Origin: Microbacterium sp. SORGH_AS_0428
GTDB lineage: Bacteria > Actinomycetota > Actinomycetes > Actinomycetales > Microbacteriaceae
DNA length: 64,000 nt
Direction: 5' to 3'
Assembly: GCF_031453615.1 (NCBI RefSeq)
Contig: NZ_JAVIZT010000001.1
Span: 3,162,001 to 3,226,000 of the forward strand
In this document: piece by piece, positions 45,295 through 53,701 of the stretch
Layout of the letters: each line of letters starts with the position of its first letter
Position numbering within the stretch: position 1 is the stretch's first letter
Translations under genes and position numbers: made by a program
Notes under the pieces: generated by a model
Seen by the model: only the letters and a program-made list of their open reading frames with translations
The model's database searches: none
Told to the model about the DNA's origin: nothing

Positions 45295-45457
45295 AATATG
45301 CACCTGTCTGGTTGTGGGCGCGGGGAGCGCCGCCGGATGTCCGCGCCCTTGTCAGCCCCAGGCGCGCAGGTCCCGATCCGATGCCGGGACCCCACCAGGA
45401 TACCGGAGCACGCCCTCGCCGCCGCCTGGCGCTCCGGCGCGCGGGCGAGGAACCTTC

Positions 45458-45463
45458 TAGGCT
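45458..45463 (+). promoter_or_regulatory. -10 box, leaderless start of the ferritin-like gene
   Basis: TAGGCT ends six bases before GTG 45470; no Shine-Dalgarno sequence. Confidence 0.5.
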
Positions 45464-45469
45464 GGTCGT

Positions 45470-46187
45470 GTGTGGGATTGGTTCCGACGTCGTTCGAGGC
45501 CTGCGGGTCGTACGTTGCGCCTGCGCTCACGGGGGGAGTACGACGGCATCACGCGCGTCGACTTCGCCGAGCTCGCCCCCGACATCGACACCTTCCTCGG
45601 TCAGGCCGCCTATCTGCAGCTCGGCTTCTTCGAGACGCTCACGGAGCTCATCGCGCTGACGCCCGAGCTCGCCCGCAAAGAGGCGATCTCACGCGCGGCG
45701 GGCGCCGCGCTGCGAAAGCACGAGGAGCTCGTCGCCGTCATCCGTGATCGCGACGAAGATCCCACCGCGCTCATGCTGCCCTTCCGAGAACCGCTTGACG
45801 CGTTCCGGGCCGAGGTGCACGGCGTGCGGTGGCCGGAGACGATGCTCTCGGTGCATCTGACCGCGGGCATGCTCGACGACTTCTACCTGGCGCTTTCGGC
45901 GAGCTACGGCGAGACGGGACTGCGGGTGGCCCGCGCGCTGGAGGCGGACGACGCGCGCAGCGCGCTCGTCGACATCCTGCTGGAGACCCTCGCCGAGAGC
46001 GAGGAGTGGCCGTCGCGTGCTCGCGCTGTGGGGACGCCGCCTCGTGGGCGACACCCTGCTGATCGCGCGCGCGGCGCTGACGGGCACCGAGAATCCGACG
46101 GCGATGCAGGAGACCGTCGAGCCGGTGTTCACCGAGCTCATGGCGGCGCACGCGCGCCGGATGGAGTCGCTGGGCCTGTCGTCCTGA
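45470..46187 (+). pseudogene. Ferritin-like fold (MiaE-like, Rv3210c-type) protein, frameshifted
   Basis: The first 180 codons give an all-helical protein (FAELAPDIDTFLGQAAYLQL, LARKEAISRAAGAALRKHEE, HLTAGMLDDFYLALSASYGE), matching the actinobacterial ferritin-like protein next to the RhlE gene (Rv3210c in M. tuberculosis). After LLETLAESEEW the frame turns to low-complexity Arg/Pro. The true continuation, VLALWGRRLVGDTLLIARAA to SLGLSS, is in another frame (46017-46187). Removing one C at 46010/46011 restores EEWRRVLALWGRRL and a protein of about 238 residues. So a single-base insertion or sequence error is likely. Role unknown; some relatives are annotated as tRNA hydroxylases. Confidence 0.85.
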
Positions 46188-46205
46188 GCGGCGACGCGGC
46201 CGGTC

Positions 46206-46616
46206 TCAGTCCGCGACGGCGGCGACCGCCTCGATCTCGACGAGCTGGTCGTCGTAGCCGAGCACCGTCACTCCCATCAGGGTGCTGGGCGCATCGTGAT
46301 CCCCGAACGCGTCACGCACGACCTCCCACGCCGCGACGAGGTCGCTCTGGCGCGCCGAGGCGACCAGCACCCGGGTGCTGATGACGTCGTGCAGTCCGGC
46401 GCCGGCGGCCGCGAGGGCCTCGGTGAGCGTCGCGATGCATCGAGACGCCTGCCCGGCATAGTCGCCGACAGCGACGGTGGAACCGTCGTCGGCGAGCGGG
46501 CATGCTCCCGCCAGGAAGATGAAGCGGGTGCCTGCGGGCGCGGTGGCGGCGTAGGCGTACTCGGCCACGTCGCTCAGCTGTCGGGCGCGGATGAGTCGGA
46601 CGGCGGATGCGCCCAT
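46206..46616 (-). CDS. RidA-family protein (YjgF/UK114), atypical
   Basis: 136 residues. The chorismate-mutase-like RidA fold is indicated by FIFLAGACPLADDGSTVAVG, DYAGQASRCIATLTEALAAA and LVEIEAVAAVAD. The arginine that binds the imine carboxylate in true RidA proteins normally precedes Ser/Ala-Thr; here the region reads DAPSTLMGV with no Arg, so imine deaminase activity is doubtful. It follows two small genes in one minus-strand operon, starting 5 bases after the preceding stop. Confidence 0.87.
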   Translation of the reverse strand: MGASAVRLIRARQLSDVAEYAYAATAPAGTRFIFLAGACPLADDGSTVAVGDYAGQASRCIATLTEALAAAGAGLHDVISTRVLVASARQSDLVAAWEVVRDAFGDHDAPSTLMGVTVLGYDDQLVEIEAVAAVAD

Positions 46617-46620
46617 CGGC

Positions 46621-46911
46621 TCAGCCGATGTGCAGCCGCTGACGCTCCCGCGCGTCGTGCGCCGAGCGGATGCGGTTCACGACCACGAGAACGGGTACCA
46701 CCACGACCGGGGCGGCCACGAGCGCGGCCAGCCACAGCCACGGCTCGGCCGTGGTCGTGCCGGCCCATGTGAGCGCGAGCCAGGCGGCCCCGCTGACGAA
46801 GGCCCCGATCATCGGCGCGAGCGCGACGCCGCGCAGCTCACGACCACGGAGGGCGAAATGTGCCGCGGTGCCCACGGCCGCGCCGTAGATCAGCGCGAGC
46901 AGGATCTCCAT
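46621..46911 (-). CDS. Small membrane protein, unknown
   Basis: 96 residues with about three membrane helices (3-20, 30-50, 58-80) and a basic C-terminus (RIRSAHDARERQRLHIG). I do not recognise a family. It starts 3 bases after the DUF3107 stop and ends 4 bases before the RidA-like gene, so it belongs to the same short operon. ATG 46911 is the only sensible start. Confidence 0.78.
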   Translation of the reverse strand: MEILLALIYGAAVGTAAHFALRGRELRGVALAPMIGAFVSGAAWLALTWAGTTTAEPWLWLAALVAAPVVVVPVLVVVNRIRSAHDARERQRLHIG

Positions 46912-46914
46912 CGC

Positions 46915-47139
46915 TCAGGCGAAGAAGCCGACCCGACGGGCCTCTTCGGTGCCGAGCTCGACGTAGGCAAGGCTCGCGGCGGGGACGATGTAGGAGTTTC
47001 CCTTGGTGTCGGAGAACGACACGAACGCAGCGCCCGAGCCGAGCGCGTCGGCGAGCGACTTCTTCACGTCGTCGGCGGCCTGGTCGGTCTCGAAGTTGAG
47101 CTCGCGGCCGGTGTTCGCGATGCCGATGCGGATCTCCAC
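46915..47139 (-). CDS. DUF3107 small conserved protein (Rv3208A/TB9.4-like)
   Basis: 74 residues starting at GTG 47139 (VEIRIGIANTGRELNFETDQ), with GAGAGAGG at Shine-Dalgarno distance. It contains a ubiquitin-like small alpha/beta pattern typical of DUF3107, which occurs across actinobacteria. The longer upstream frame is Arg-rich and not conserved-looking. A TAGAGT -10 lies on the minus strand at 47178-47183. It heads an operon with the membrane protein and RidA-like genes. Function unknown. Confidence 0.9.
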   Translation of the reverse strand: MEIRIGIANTGRELNFETDQAADDVKKSLADALGSGAAFVSFSDTKGNSYIVPAASLAYVELGTEEARRVGFFA

Positions 47140-47275
47140 GGATGTCGCCTCTCTCGTCTGTCTTCGGGGACGTTCCGACTCTACGGCACCGCAGAATGCC
47201 GATGCCCGGCGGGGCGGACGACGGTGCACGCTGTGGGCGAACGCGTCGCTTCGGGCTCGTGTCGCCGGGGCGCGT

Positions 47276-47281
47276 TAGCGT
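47276..47281 (+). promoter_or_regulatory. Candidate -10 box of adnA
   Basis: TAGCGT lies 7 bases before ATG 47289, so the transcript would be leaderless or nearly so. No Shine-Dalgarno sequence precedes the ATG. Confidence 0.45.
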
Positions 47282-47288
47282 TTTGCCG

Positions 47289-50200
47289 ATGCCTCTTCTC
47301 TCCGCCTCCGCGAGCGCCGCCGCCGACGCCGAGCCGGTCTTCGAGGCGCCCGAGTGGGATGCCTCGCAGCGTGCGGTGCTGGAGGCGGCCCCTGATCGGT
47401 CGCTGGTGGTGGTCGGCGCGCCGGGGTCGGGCAAGACCGCGCTGCTGATCGCGCGCGTGGCTGGGCTCACGGCCGGGGGATTCGATCCCGACGAGGTCCT
47501 GGTTCTCACTTCTACGCGCCAGAGCGCGACCGCACTGCGCGACCGCCTCTCGCTGGCGATGACGGGTGCCCGATCGGGCGCCCCCGCGCGGTCCGTCGCG
47601 TCTCTCGCGTTCGAGATCGTGCGCGCGAACGAGGTGCGCCGCGGCCGCCCCGCGCCGCGGCTTCTCACGGGCGCGGACGACGACCAGATCGTCCACGATC
47701 TGCTGCGCGGCGATGAGCTCGACGAACAGGACGGGGCCGCATCCCGCTGGCCGGAGGGTTTCGGCGCGGCGGTGCGCTCCTCGCGCGCCTTCCGCAGCGA
47801 ATTGCGGGCGTTCCTCGCCGAATGCACCACGTGGGGCATCGACGCTGCGCAGCTCGCCGCGCTGGCCGCATCCGAGGGCGTGCCGGTGTGGGAGGCGCTG
47901 AGTTCGTTCCTCGTCGAGTACGACGATGCCCGCGGTCATCTGCGCTCCTCCCACCGCGACGCGGCGGGGCTCGTCACCGAGGCCGTGTCGTTGCTCGGCC
48001 GGCTCGAGGCGGCCGACCCGGCCCTCGCCGTCGTGCGGCGCCTGCGCGCCGTGCTGGTCGACGACGCGCAGGAGCTCACCCCTGGCGCCGTCGCACTGCT
48101 GGAGGCGCTGCACGCGCGCGGGATCGCGGTCACCGCCTTCGGCGACCCCGACATCGGCTCCGGCGCCTTCCGCGGTGCGCGTCCTGAGCACTTCGCGCGT
48201 CTGGCCGCCTCCCTCGGACGCACGGCGGTGCTCGAGCGAGCCCATCGAGGAACCGCTCTGCAGACGGATGCCGTACGGCGCGTCACGAGCAGGATCGGCG
48301 CGGCGGGCGTCGTGGCCCATCGGCGGGCTCCGCAGGGGGCACCCGTGGACGAGAGCCTGCGGGTGTACCTCGCACGTTCCGCACCCGAGGAGCACGACCT
48401 CATCGCGCGCGTGCTGCGCGAGCGGCATCTGCGCGACGGAGTGGCATGGGCCGACTGTGCCGTGATCGCCCACGACTCCCGGCAGGTCGCCGCCCTGGAG
48501 GCAGAGCTCGGTGCGCGGGAGGTGCCTGCCCGCGCACCGGGTCTCGTCGAACCCCTGGGGAGCCGGGGGAGCGTGAGGCGTCTGCTCACGGTCGTCCGCG
48601 CCGCGGCGGAGGAGGTCGATCCGGCCGAGACGCTGCTGTCCGCGGGTTTCGACCCGGTCGACCTCCGCAGACTCCGAGCGGCGTTGCGTCGTGCCGAGGT
48701 ACTCGTGGCGGGCACGAGACCCGCCGCGGAACTGCTCGTCGAAGCGCTGCACGAGCCTGCGCGCCTGGAGGCGCTCGGCACACGCGAGGGATCGCGTGCC
48801 GCGACGATCGCCGCGACGCTCGCCCAGCTGCGGGACGACCTGGAGCGCGGTGCCACCGCGCACGAGCTGTTGTGGACCGCGTGGTCGCGCAGCGGGCTCG
48901 AGTCCGCGTGGTCGACGCTCGCCCGGGGATCGGGTCCGCTCGCCGAGCAGGCCGACCGTGACCTGGATGCGGTCGTGGCACTCTTCCAAGCCGCCAAACG
49001 CTTCGGAGAGCGTGCCGAGGAGGGCGGTCCCCGCGATCCGATGGTGTTCGTGCGGGGTGTCCTCGACAGCGACGTGGCCGAGGACCTCTTCGCCCCGCCG
49101 AGCCGGCGGGAGCGGGTGCAGGTGCTCACGCCTGCGGCGGCGCTGGGTGCCGAGTTCGACACGGTCGTGATCGCCGGCGTGCAGGAGGGCGTCTGGCCCA
49201 ACACGCGTCTGCGCGGCACCCTGCTGCAGGCATGGCGGCTCGCGGAGGCTCGCATCGGTGCGGACGCCCCGAGCACTCGTGATCGGCGACGAGAGGTGCT
49301 GCACGATGAGCTGCGGCTGTTCGCCCGGGCGCTGTCCCGTGCACGCAGCCGTGTGGTGGTGACCGCGGTCTCGGACGACGCATCGGTTCCGAGCCCGCTC
49401 CTGGAGCTGCTGCCGGACGCCCAGCCCGCGCCCAACCGGCATCCGCTCTCACTACGAGGACTCGTGGCCGCCCACCGGCGTACCCTGACCTCCGCGAGCG
49501 CTCCCGCGGCGCGCTCGCACGCGGCCAGGCAGCTCGTTCATCTGGCCGATGCCCGTGTCGCCGGCGCCGCACCCGCGCAGTGGTACGGCATGGTTCCCGC
49601 CACATCCCACGCGCCGCTGCACGACGCCGCCGAGACGTCCGTGCGGCTCTCGCCCTCGCGACTCGAAGCGCTGGAGACCTGTCAGCTCGACTGGGTCATC
49701 GCGGATCTCGGCGGTGCGCGCACCGAGACGACGGCCGGTCTCGGGACGCTCCTGCACCATGCGATGGAGACCGCGGGGCCGGACGAGGAGTCGCTCTGGC
49801 GAGCGGTCCAGGAGCGCTGGGACGAACTGGAGTTCGATGCGCCGTGGCGCGAGCGCGTCGAGCGAGACCGCGCGCGCGACCTGGTCCGGCGGCTCTCGGC
49901 CTACCTCCGGGACTTCGAGGCACGCGGCGGGACGCTGCTGGGAGCCGAATCGAAGTTCGAGGTGCCGCTGCCGCATCCGGCCGGAGACGAGGCTCAGCCC
50001 ATGGTGCTGTCGGGAACCATCGATCGTGTCGAGCTCCTGCCCGACGGCCGGGTGGAGATCGTCGATCTCAAGACCGGGCGCTCGGTGGCGAGTACGGACG
50101 CGAAGGTGGCCGACAACGCACAGCTCGCGGCCTATCAGGTCGCGGTGGACGCCGGCATGGTGCCGGACGCGCAGGGGCGTGACAGCGCGGGCGCCAAGCT

Positions 50201-50420
50201 GCTGGTCCTGCAGCCCACGTCATCCCGGTCGATCTTCGCGACGCCCACGCAGCCTCCGCTGGACGACGCGGCGCGTGCCGCCTTCCTCGGCCGGCTGAAC
50301 GCTGCGGCGGCGGTGATGAGCGCGCGCTCCTTCGAGGCGCACTACGAGACGCACTGCCGCGACGACTTCTCACACGGCGTCTGCCGCATCCATACCGTCG
50401 CGCCGGTGAGCGCGCCGTGA
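47289..50420 (+). CDS. adnA: AdnA-like helicase-nuclease subunit
   Basis: 1043 residues. It is the first subunit of the actinobacterial AdnAB double-strand-break resection machine. An N-terminal UvrD-like motor has Walker A VVVGAPGSGKT (residues 40-50). Motif II is degenerate: Asp258-Asp259-Ala-Gln (VDDAQ) instead of DExQ. A C-terminal RecB-type nuclease has VEIVDLKTGR with Asp926 and Lys928. Cys798, Cys1023 and Cys1032 may hold a metal or Fe-S cluster, but a fourth Cys is not obvious. A weaker motor fits reports that AdnB is the lead motor. The stop overlaps adnB in GTGA. Confidence 0.9.
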   Translation: MPLLSASASAAADAEPVFEAPEWDASQRAVLEAAPDRSLVVVGAPGSGKTALLIARVAGLTAGGFDPDEVLVLTSTRQSATALRDRLSLAMTGARSGAPARSVASLAFEIVRANEVRRGRPAPRLLTGADDDQIVHDLLRGDELDEQDGAASRWPEGFGAAVRSSRAFRSELRAFLAECTTWGIDAAQLAALAASEGVPVWEALSSFLVEYDDARGHLRSSHRDAAGLVTEAVSLLGRLEAADPALAVVRRLRAVLVDDAQELTPGAVALLEALHARGIAVTAFGDPDIGSGAFRGARPEHFARLAASLGRTAVLERAHRGTALQTDAVRRVTSRIGAAGVVAHRRAPQGAPVDESLRVYLARSAPEEHDLIARVLRERHLRDGVAWADCAVIAHDSRQVAALEAELGAREVPARAPGLVEPLGSRGSVRRLLTVVRAAAEEVDPAETLLSAGFDPVDLRRLRAALRRAEVLVAGTRPAAELLVEALHEPARLEALGTREGSRAATIAATLAQLRDDLERGATAHELLWTAWSRSGLESAWSTLARGSGPLAEQADRDLDAVVALFQAAKRFGERAEEGGPRDPMVFVRGVLDSDVAEDLFAPPSRRERVQVLTPAAALGAEFDTVVIAGVQEGVWPNTRLRGTLLQAWRLAEARIGADAPSTRDRRREVLHDELRLFARALSRARSRVVVTAVSDDASVPSPLLELLPDAQPAPNRHPLSLRGLVAAHRRTLTSASAPAARSHAARQLVHLADARVAGAAPAQWYGMVPATSHAPLHDAAETSVRLSPSRLEALETCQLDWVIADLGGARTETTAGLGTLLHHAMETAGPDEESLWRAVQERWDELEFDAPWRERVERDRARDLVRRLSAYLRDFEARGGTLLGAESKFEVPLPHPAGDEAQPMVLSGTIDRVELLPDGRVEIVDLKTGRSVASTDAKVADNAQLAAYQVAVDAGMVPDAQGRDSAGAKLLVLQPTSSRSIFATPTQPPLDDAARAAFLGRLNAAAAVMSARSFEAHYETHCRDDFSHGVCRIHTVAPVSAP

Positions 50421-53400
50421 CCGGGTTGATCAGCGCGGCGGCGATCGCCGCCGCGCTCGGGCAGTTCCCGCCCACGGCCGAGCAGGCGGCTGTGATCGAG
50501 TCCGATCTGGAACCGGCGCTCGTGGTCGCGGGAGCCGGCAGCGGCAAGACCGAGACGATGGCGGGTCGCGTCGTGTGGCTCGTGGCGAACGGTCTCGTCC
50601 GCCGCGACCAGATCCTGGGACTCACCTTCACGCGTAAGGCGGCAGGAGAGCTGGCCGAGCGCATCCAGCGTCGCCTGGCGCGTCTCGCGGAGTTCGAGCG
50701 GCGCGGCCTCCTCGGCAGCCTGGAGGATCTCCACCATCGCGGCGAGCTGGCGGGCTTCGGCGAGATCGAGCGGTCCGGCGGATCCGACGACGATCGACGC
50801 AGACTGCTGGATCGCCTCGCCGAGGAGCACGCCGTCGACGCTGCGCCCGCCGGCGACGCCGACGATCTGCTCGACCGGCCCACGGTCTCGACGTACAACA
50901 GTTTCGCCGACGGCATCGTGCGCGAACACGCGGCCCGTATCGGGCGCGACGCGGAAGCCGTCGTCTTGTCGGAGTCGGCCGCCTGGCTGCTGATGCGCCG
51001 CACCGTGCTCGCCTCGGATGACTCAGAGCTGGAGACGACGGAGGAGTCGCTGCGGACTCTGGTTGATCGTGCGCTGCGCATCGCGCGCGACGCCGTCGAC
51101 AACCTCGTCGATCTCGACGAGCTCGAGCGCTTCCCCGAGAGGTTCGCGCGCGTCGTCGACATCCCTTCGGAGAACGCGCGCACCACGGTCTACAAGGACG
51201 TGCTGGACGATGTCGCCGCGGTCGGCAAGCTCCCGCTCTACGCGCGCCTCGCCCGCGAGTACGACCGGAACAAGCGCCGGACCGGGGTGATCGACTTCGC
51301 CGATCAGGTCGCGGGCGCCTTCGAGATCGTGCGGGGCGATCGGAGACTGGTCGAGGAGTTGCGTGAGCAGTACCGCGTCGTGCTGCTGGATGAGTATCAG
51401 GACACCTCCGTGGTGCAGAGCCTGCTGCTCTCGACCCTGTTCGCCGATTCGGCGGTCATGGCGGTGGGAGACCCTCACCAGGCGATCTACGGGTGGCGCG
51501 GTGCGAGCGCCGGCAGCCTGGCCGGTTTCGCCGCGGCATTCTCGAGCCACGGCACATGTGCCCGCTTCGACCTGCTCACGAGCTGGCGAAACGCTCCGGC
51601 GGTGCTGCGCGCGGCCACCGCAGTGCTGGCCCCGCTCGCCGAACGCAGCGCGGTCGCGGTGGGCACGCTCCGCGCCAGGCCCGGCGCCGACGACGGGCGG
51701 GTCGAGATCGTGACGGAGCCCGACCTGGAGAGCGAGGCGGATGCGGTCGCGCGCTGGTTCGCCGACGTCATCCGTGTGCGCGGCGCCGAGGGGCGCTCGA
51801 CCACGGGCGCCGTCCTCTTTCGGGCGAAGAAGCACATGCCGCGATTCGCCGAGGCGCTGGCCCGTCACGGTATCCCGCATCGTGTTCTCGGCCTGGGCGG
51901 ACTGCTGAGCACGCCCGAGATCGTCGACATCGTCAGCGCCTTGCGCGTCGTCAGCGATCCGACGCAGGGCTCCGCCCTCATCCGGCTGCTGAGCGGCCCG
52001 CGATGGGCGATCGGGCTGGCTGACCTGTCAGCGTTGCACGATCTCGCCCGGCGCCAGGTGCGCGCCCAGGCCTCGGGCGAGAGCGAGCCGGACCTGCTGG
52101 CGCGGCTGCGTCGGAGCGCGCGTACCGAGACCGGATCGCTCATCGACGCCCTCGATCTGTTCACGAGGCTCCGCCCGGAACACGCCTGGTTCCAGACGTT
52201 CACCCCCGAGGCACGGGACCGGCTGCGGGAGGCGGCGGCGGTGTTCGCCGGTCTCCGGCAGGTCGCGGCGACACTGCCCCTGACCGAGCTCGTGCGCGCG
52301 ATCGAGGTGGAGCTCCGGCTGGACATCGAGCTCGCCGCGAACGAGAGCCGCGGGCCGGCGCGCACGGCGGCGGCGCAGGTGCGCGCCTTCGTCGACGAGG
52401 TCAACGCGTTCCTCGCGGCCGACGAACACGGATCTCTGGCGAGCCTGCTGGCCTGGCTCGAGCACGCCGAGCGCAGCGACGACCTGGCCCCGAGGACCGA
52501 TCCTCCGGAGTCGGACGTGGTGCAGCTGCTGACCATCCACGGCTCGAAGGGGCTGGAGTGGGATGCGGTCGCGGTCGTCCGGCTCGTCGAGGGCGAGCTT
52601 CCCTCGACGCCGAAGGAGACACGGGGCTGGCTCGGCGCAGGGGTCCTGCCCTATGCCTTCCGAGGGGACTCCGCGTGGCTGCCGCTGTACCCGTGGCAGG
52701 GCGCGGAGAGCCAGCAGCAGCTGCGCGACCGCCGCTCCGCGTTCGTCGACGCCCACCGGGACCGCGCGCTCGAGGAGGATCGGCGTCTCGCGTACGTGGC
52801 GGTCACGCGAGCACGCGACCATCTGCTGCTGAGCGGATCACCGTGGGCGGGAACGACGAGGCCGCGCGAACTGAGCCGCTTCACGATCGAGATCGCCCAG
52901 GCGCTCGAGCAGGCCGATCCCCGCATCGATCCGGGTGAGAATCCGCTGGCGGATGCGGCGCGCACCCTGCACTGGCCGCTCGACGCCCTGGGGTCGCGCA
53001 GGACGCGGGTGACGGATGCCGCCGCGGCCGTGGAGACCGCGCGTGCGGATCCGGGCGAGGCGGACGACGAGCTCGCCCTGCTGCTGGCCGAGCGCACCGA
53101 ACGCCTTCGGCCCGCGCGCTCGGGTGCGCCGGTGCGCATCCCCGCATCCGCGTACAAGGACTTCGTGACCGACTACGACGCCGCCGTCGCGGCGCTCGAG
53201 CGCCCCATGCCGGAGCGGCCGTATCGGCAGACCTCGCTCGGCACGCGGTTCCACGCATGGGTGGAACGCCGTTCCGGAGTGAGCGCCTCAGCCTCGCTCG
53301 ATGGTCCGCTCTGGTCGAGCGATGCCGAGCAGAGCGGGGACGACGCGGATTTCGAGCGTCTCGTCGAGATCTTCGAGGCGAGCGAGTGGGCGGCGCTGCA

Positions 53401-53683
53401 GCCGATCGAGGTCGAGACGGAGATCAACTTCCGCTACATCGGCCTCGACGAACGGCCCCATGTCGTGGTGTGCAAGCTGGACGCCGTCTACCGCCGGGGC
53501 GAGCGCATCGAGATCGTCGACTGGAAGACAGGCCGCGCTCCTCGCTCGGAGTCCGAGCGACGCGAGCGTCTCGTGCAGCTCGAGCTGTACCGTCAGGCCT
53601 ATCACGCCAGGCACGGCGTGCCGATCGAGCAGATCGACGTGGCGCTCTACTACGTCGCCGACGATCTCGTCATCCGCGACTGA
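50417..53683 (+). CDS. adnB: AdnB-like helicase-nuclease subunit
   Basis: 1088 residues. UvrD-family motor: VVAGAGSGKTETMAGR (Walker A, 37-45), LTFTRKAAGEL (Ia), LLDEYQDTS with Asp325-Glu326 (II), GDPHQAIYGWRGA (III), LLTIHGSKGLEWD (V) and YVAVTRARDHLL (VI), all intact. The C-terminal RecB nuclease domain has CKLDAVYRRGERIEIVDWKT with Asp1035 and Lys1037, followed by QLELYRQAYHARHG. With AdnA it should load on DNA ends, unwind and resect them for recombination. GTG 50417 overlaps the adnA stop, giving a coupled 1:1 complex. Confidence 0.92.
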   Translation: MTGLISAAAIAAALGQFPPTAEQAAVIESDLEPALVVAGAGSGKTETMAGRVVWLVANGLVRRDQILGLTFTRKAAGELAERIQRRLARLAEFERRGLLGSLEDLHHRGELAGFGEIERSGGSDDDRRRLLDRLAEEHAVDAAPAGDADDLLDRPTVSTYNSFADGIVREHAARIGRDAEAVVLSESAAWLLMRRTVLASDDSELETTEESLRTLVDRALRIARDAVDNLVDLDELERFPERFARVVDIPSENARTTVYKDVLDDVAAVGKLPLYARLAREYDRNKRRTGVIDFADQVAGAFEIVRGDRRLVEELREQYRVVLLDEYQDTSVVQSLLLSTLFADSAVMAVGDPHQAIYGWRGASAGSLAGFAAAFSSHGTCARFDLLTSWRNAPAVLRAATAVLAPLAERSAVAVGTLRARPGADDGRVEIVTEPDLESEADAVARWFADVIRVRGAEGRSTTGAVLFRAKKHMPRFAEALARHGIPHRVLGLGGLLSTPEIVDIVSALRVVSDPTQGSALIRLLSGPRWAIGLADLSALHDLARRQVRAQASGESEPDLLARLRRSARTETGSLIDALDLFTRLRPEHAWFQTFTPEARDRLREAAAVFAGLRQVAATLPLTELVRAIEVELRLDIELAANESRGPARTAAAQVRAFVDEVNAFLAADEHGSLASLLAWLEHAERSDDLAPRTDPPESDVVQLLTIHGSKGLEWDAVAVVRLVEGELPSTPKETRGWLGAGVLPYAFRGDSAWLPLYPWQGAESQQQLRDRRSAFVDAHRDRALEEDRRLAYVAVTRARDHLLLSGSPWAGTTRPRELSRFTIEIAQALEQADPRIDPGENPLADAARTLHWPLDALGSRRTRVTDAAAAVETARADPGEADDELALLLAERTERLRPARSGAPVRIPASAYKDFVTDYDAAVAALERPMPERPYRQTSLGTRFHAWVERRSGVSASASLDGPLWSSDAEQSGDDADFERLVEIFEASEWAALQPIEVETEINFRYIGLDERPHVVVCKLDAVYRRGERIEIVDWKTGRAPRSESERRERLVQLELYRQAYHARHGVPIEQIDVALYYVADDLVIRD

Positions 53684-53701
53684 GCCGGGGTACGAGCGCG
53701 C

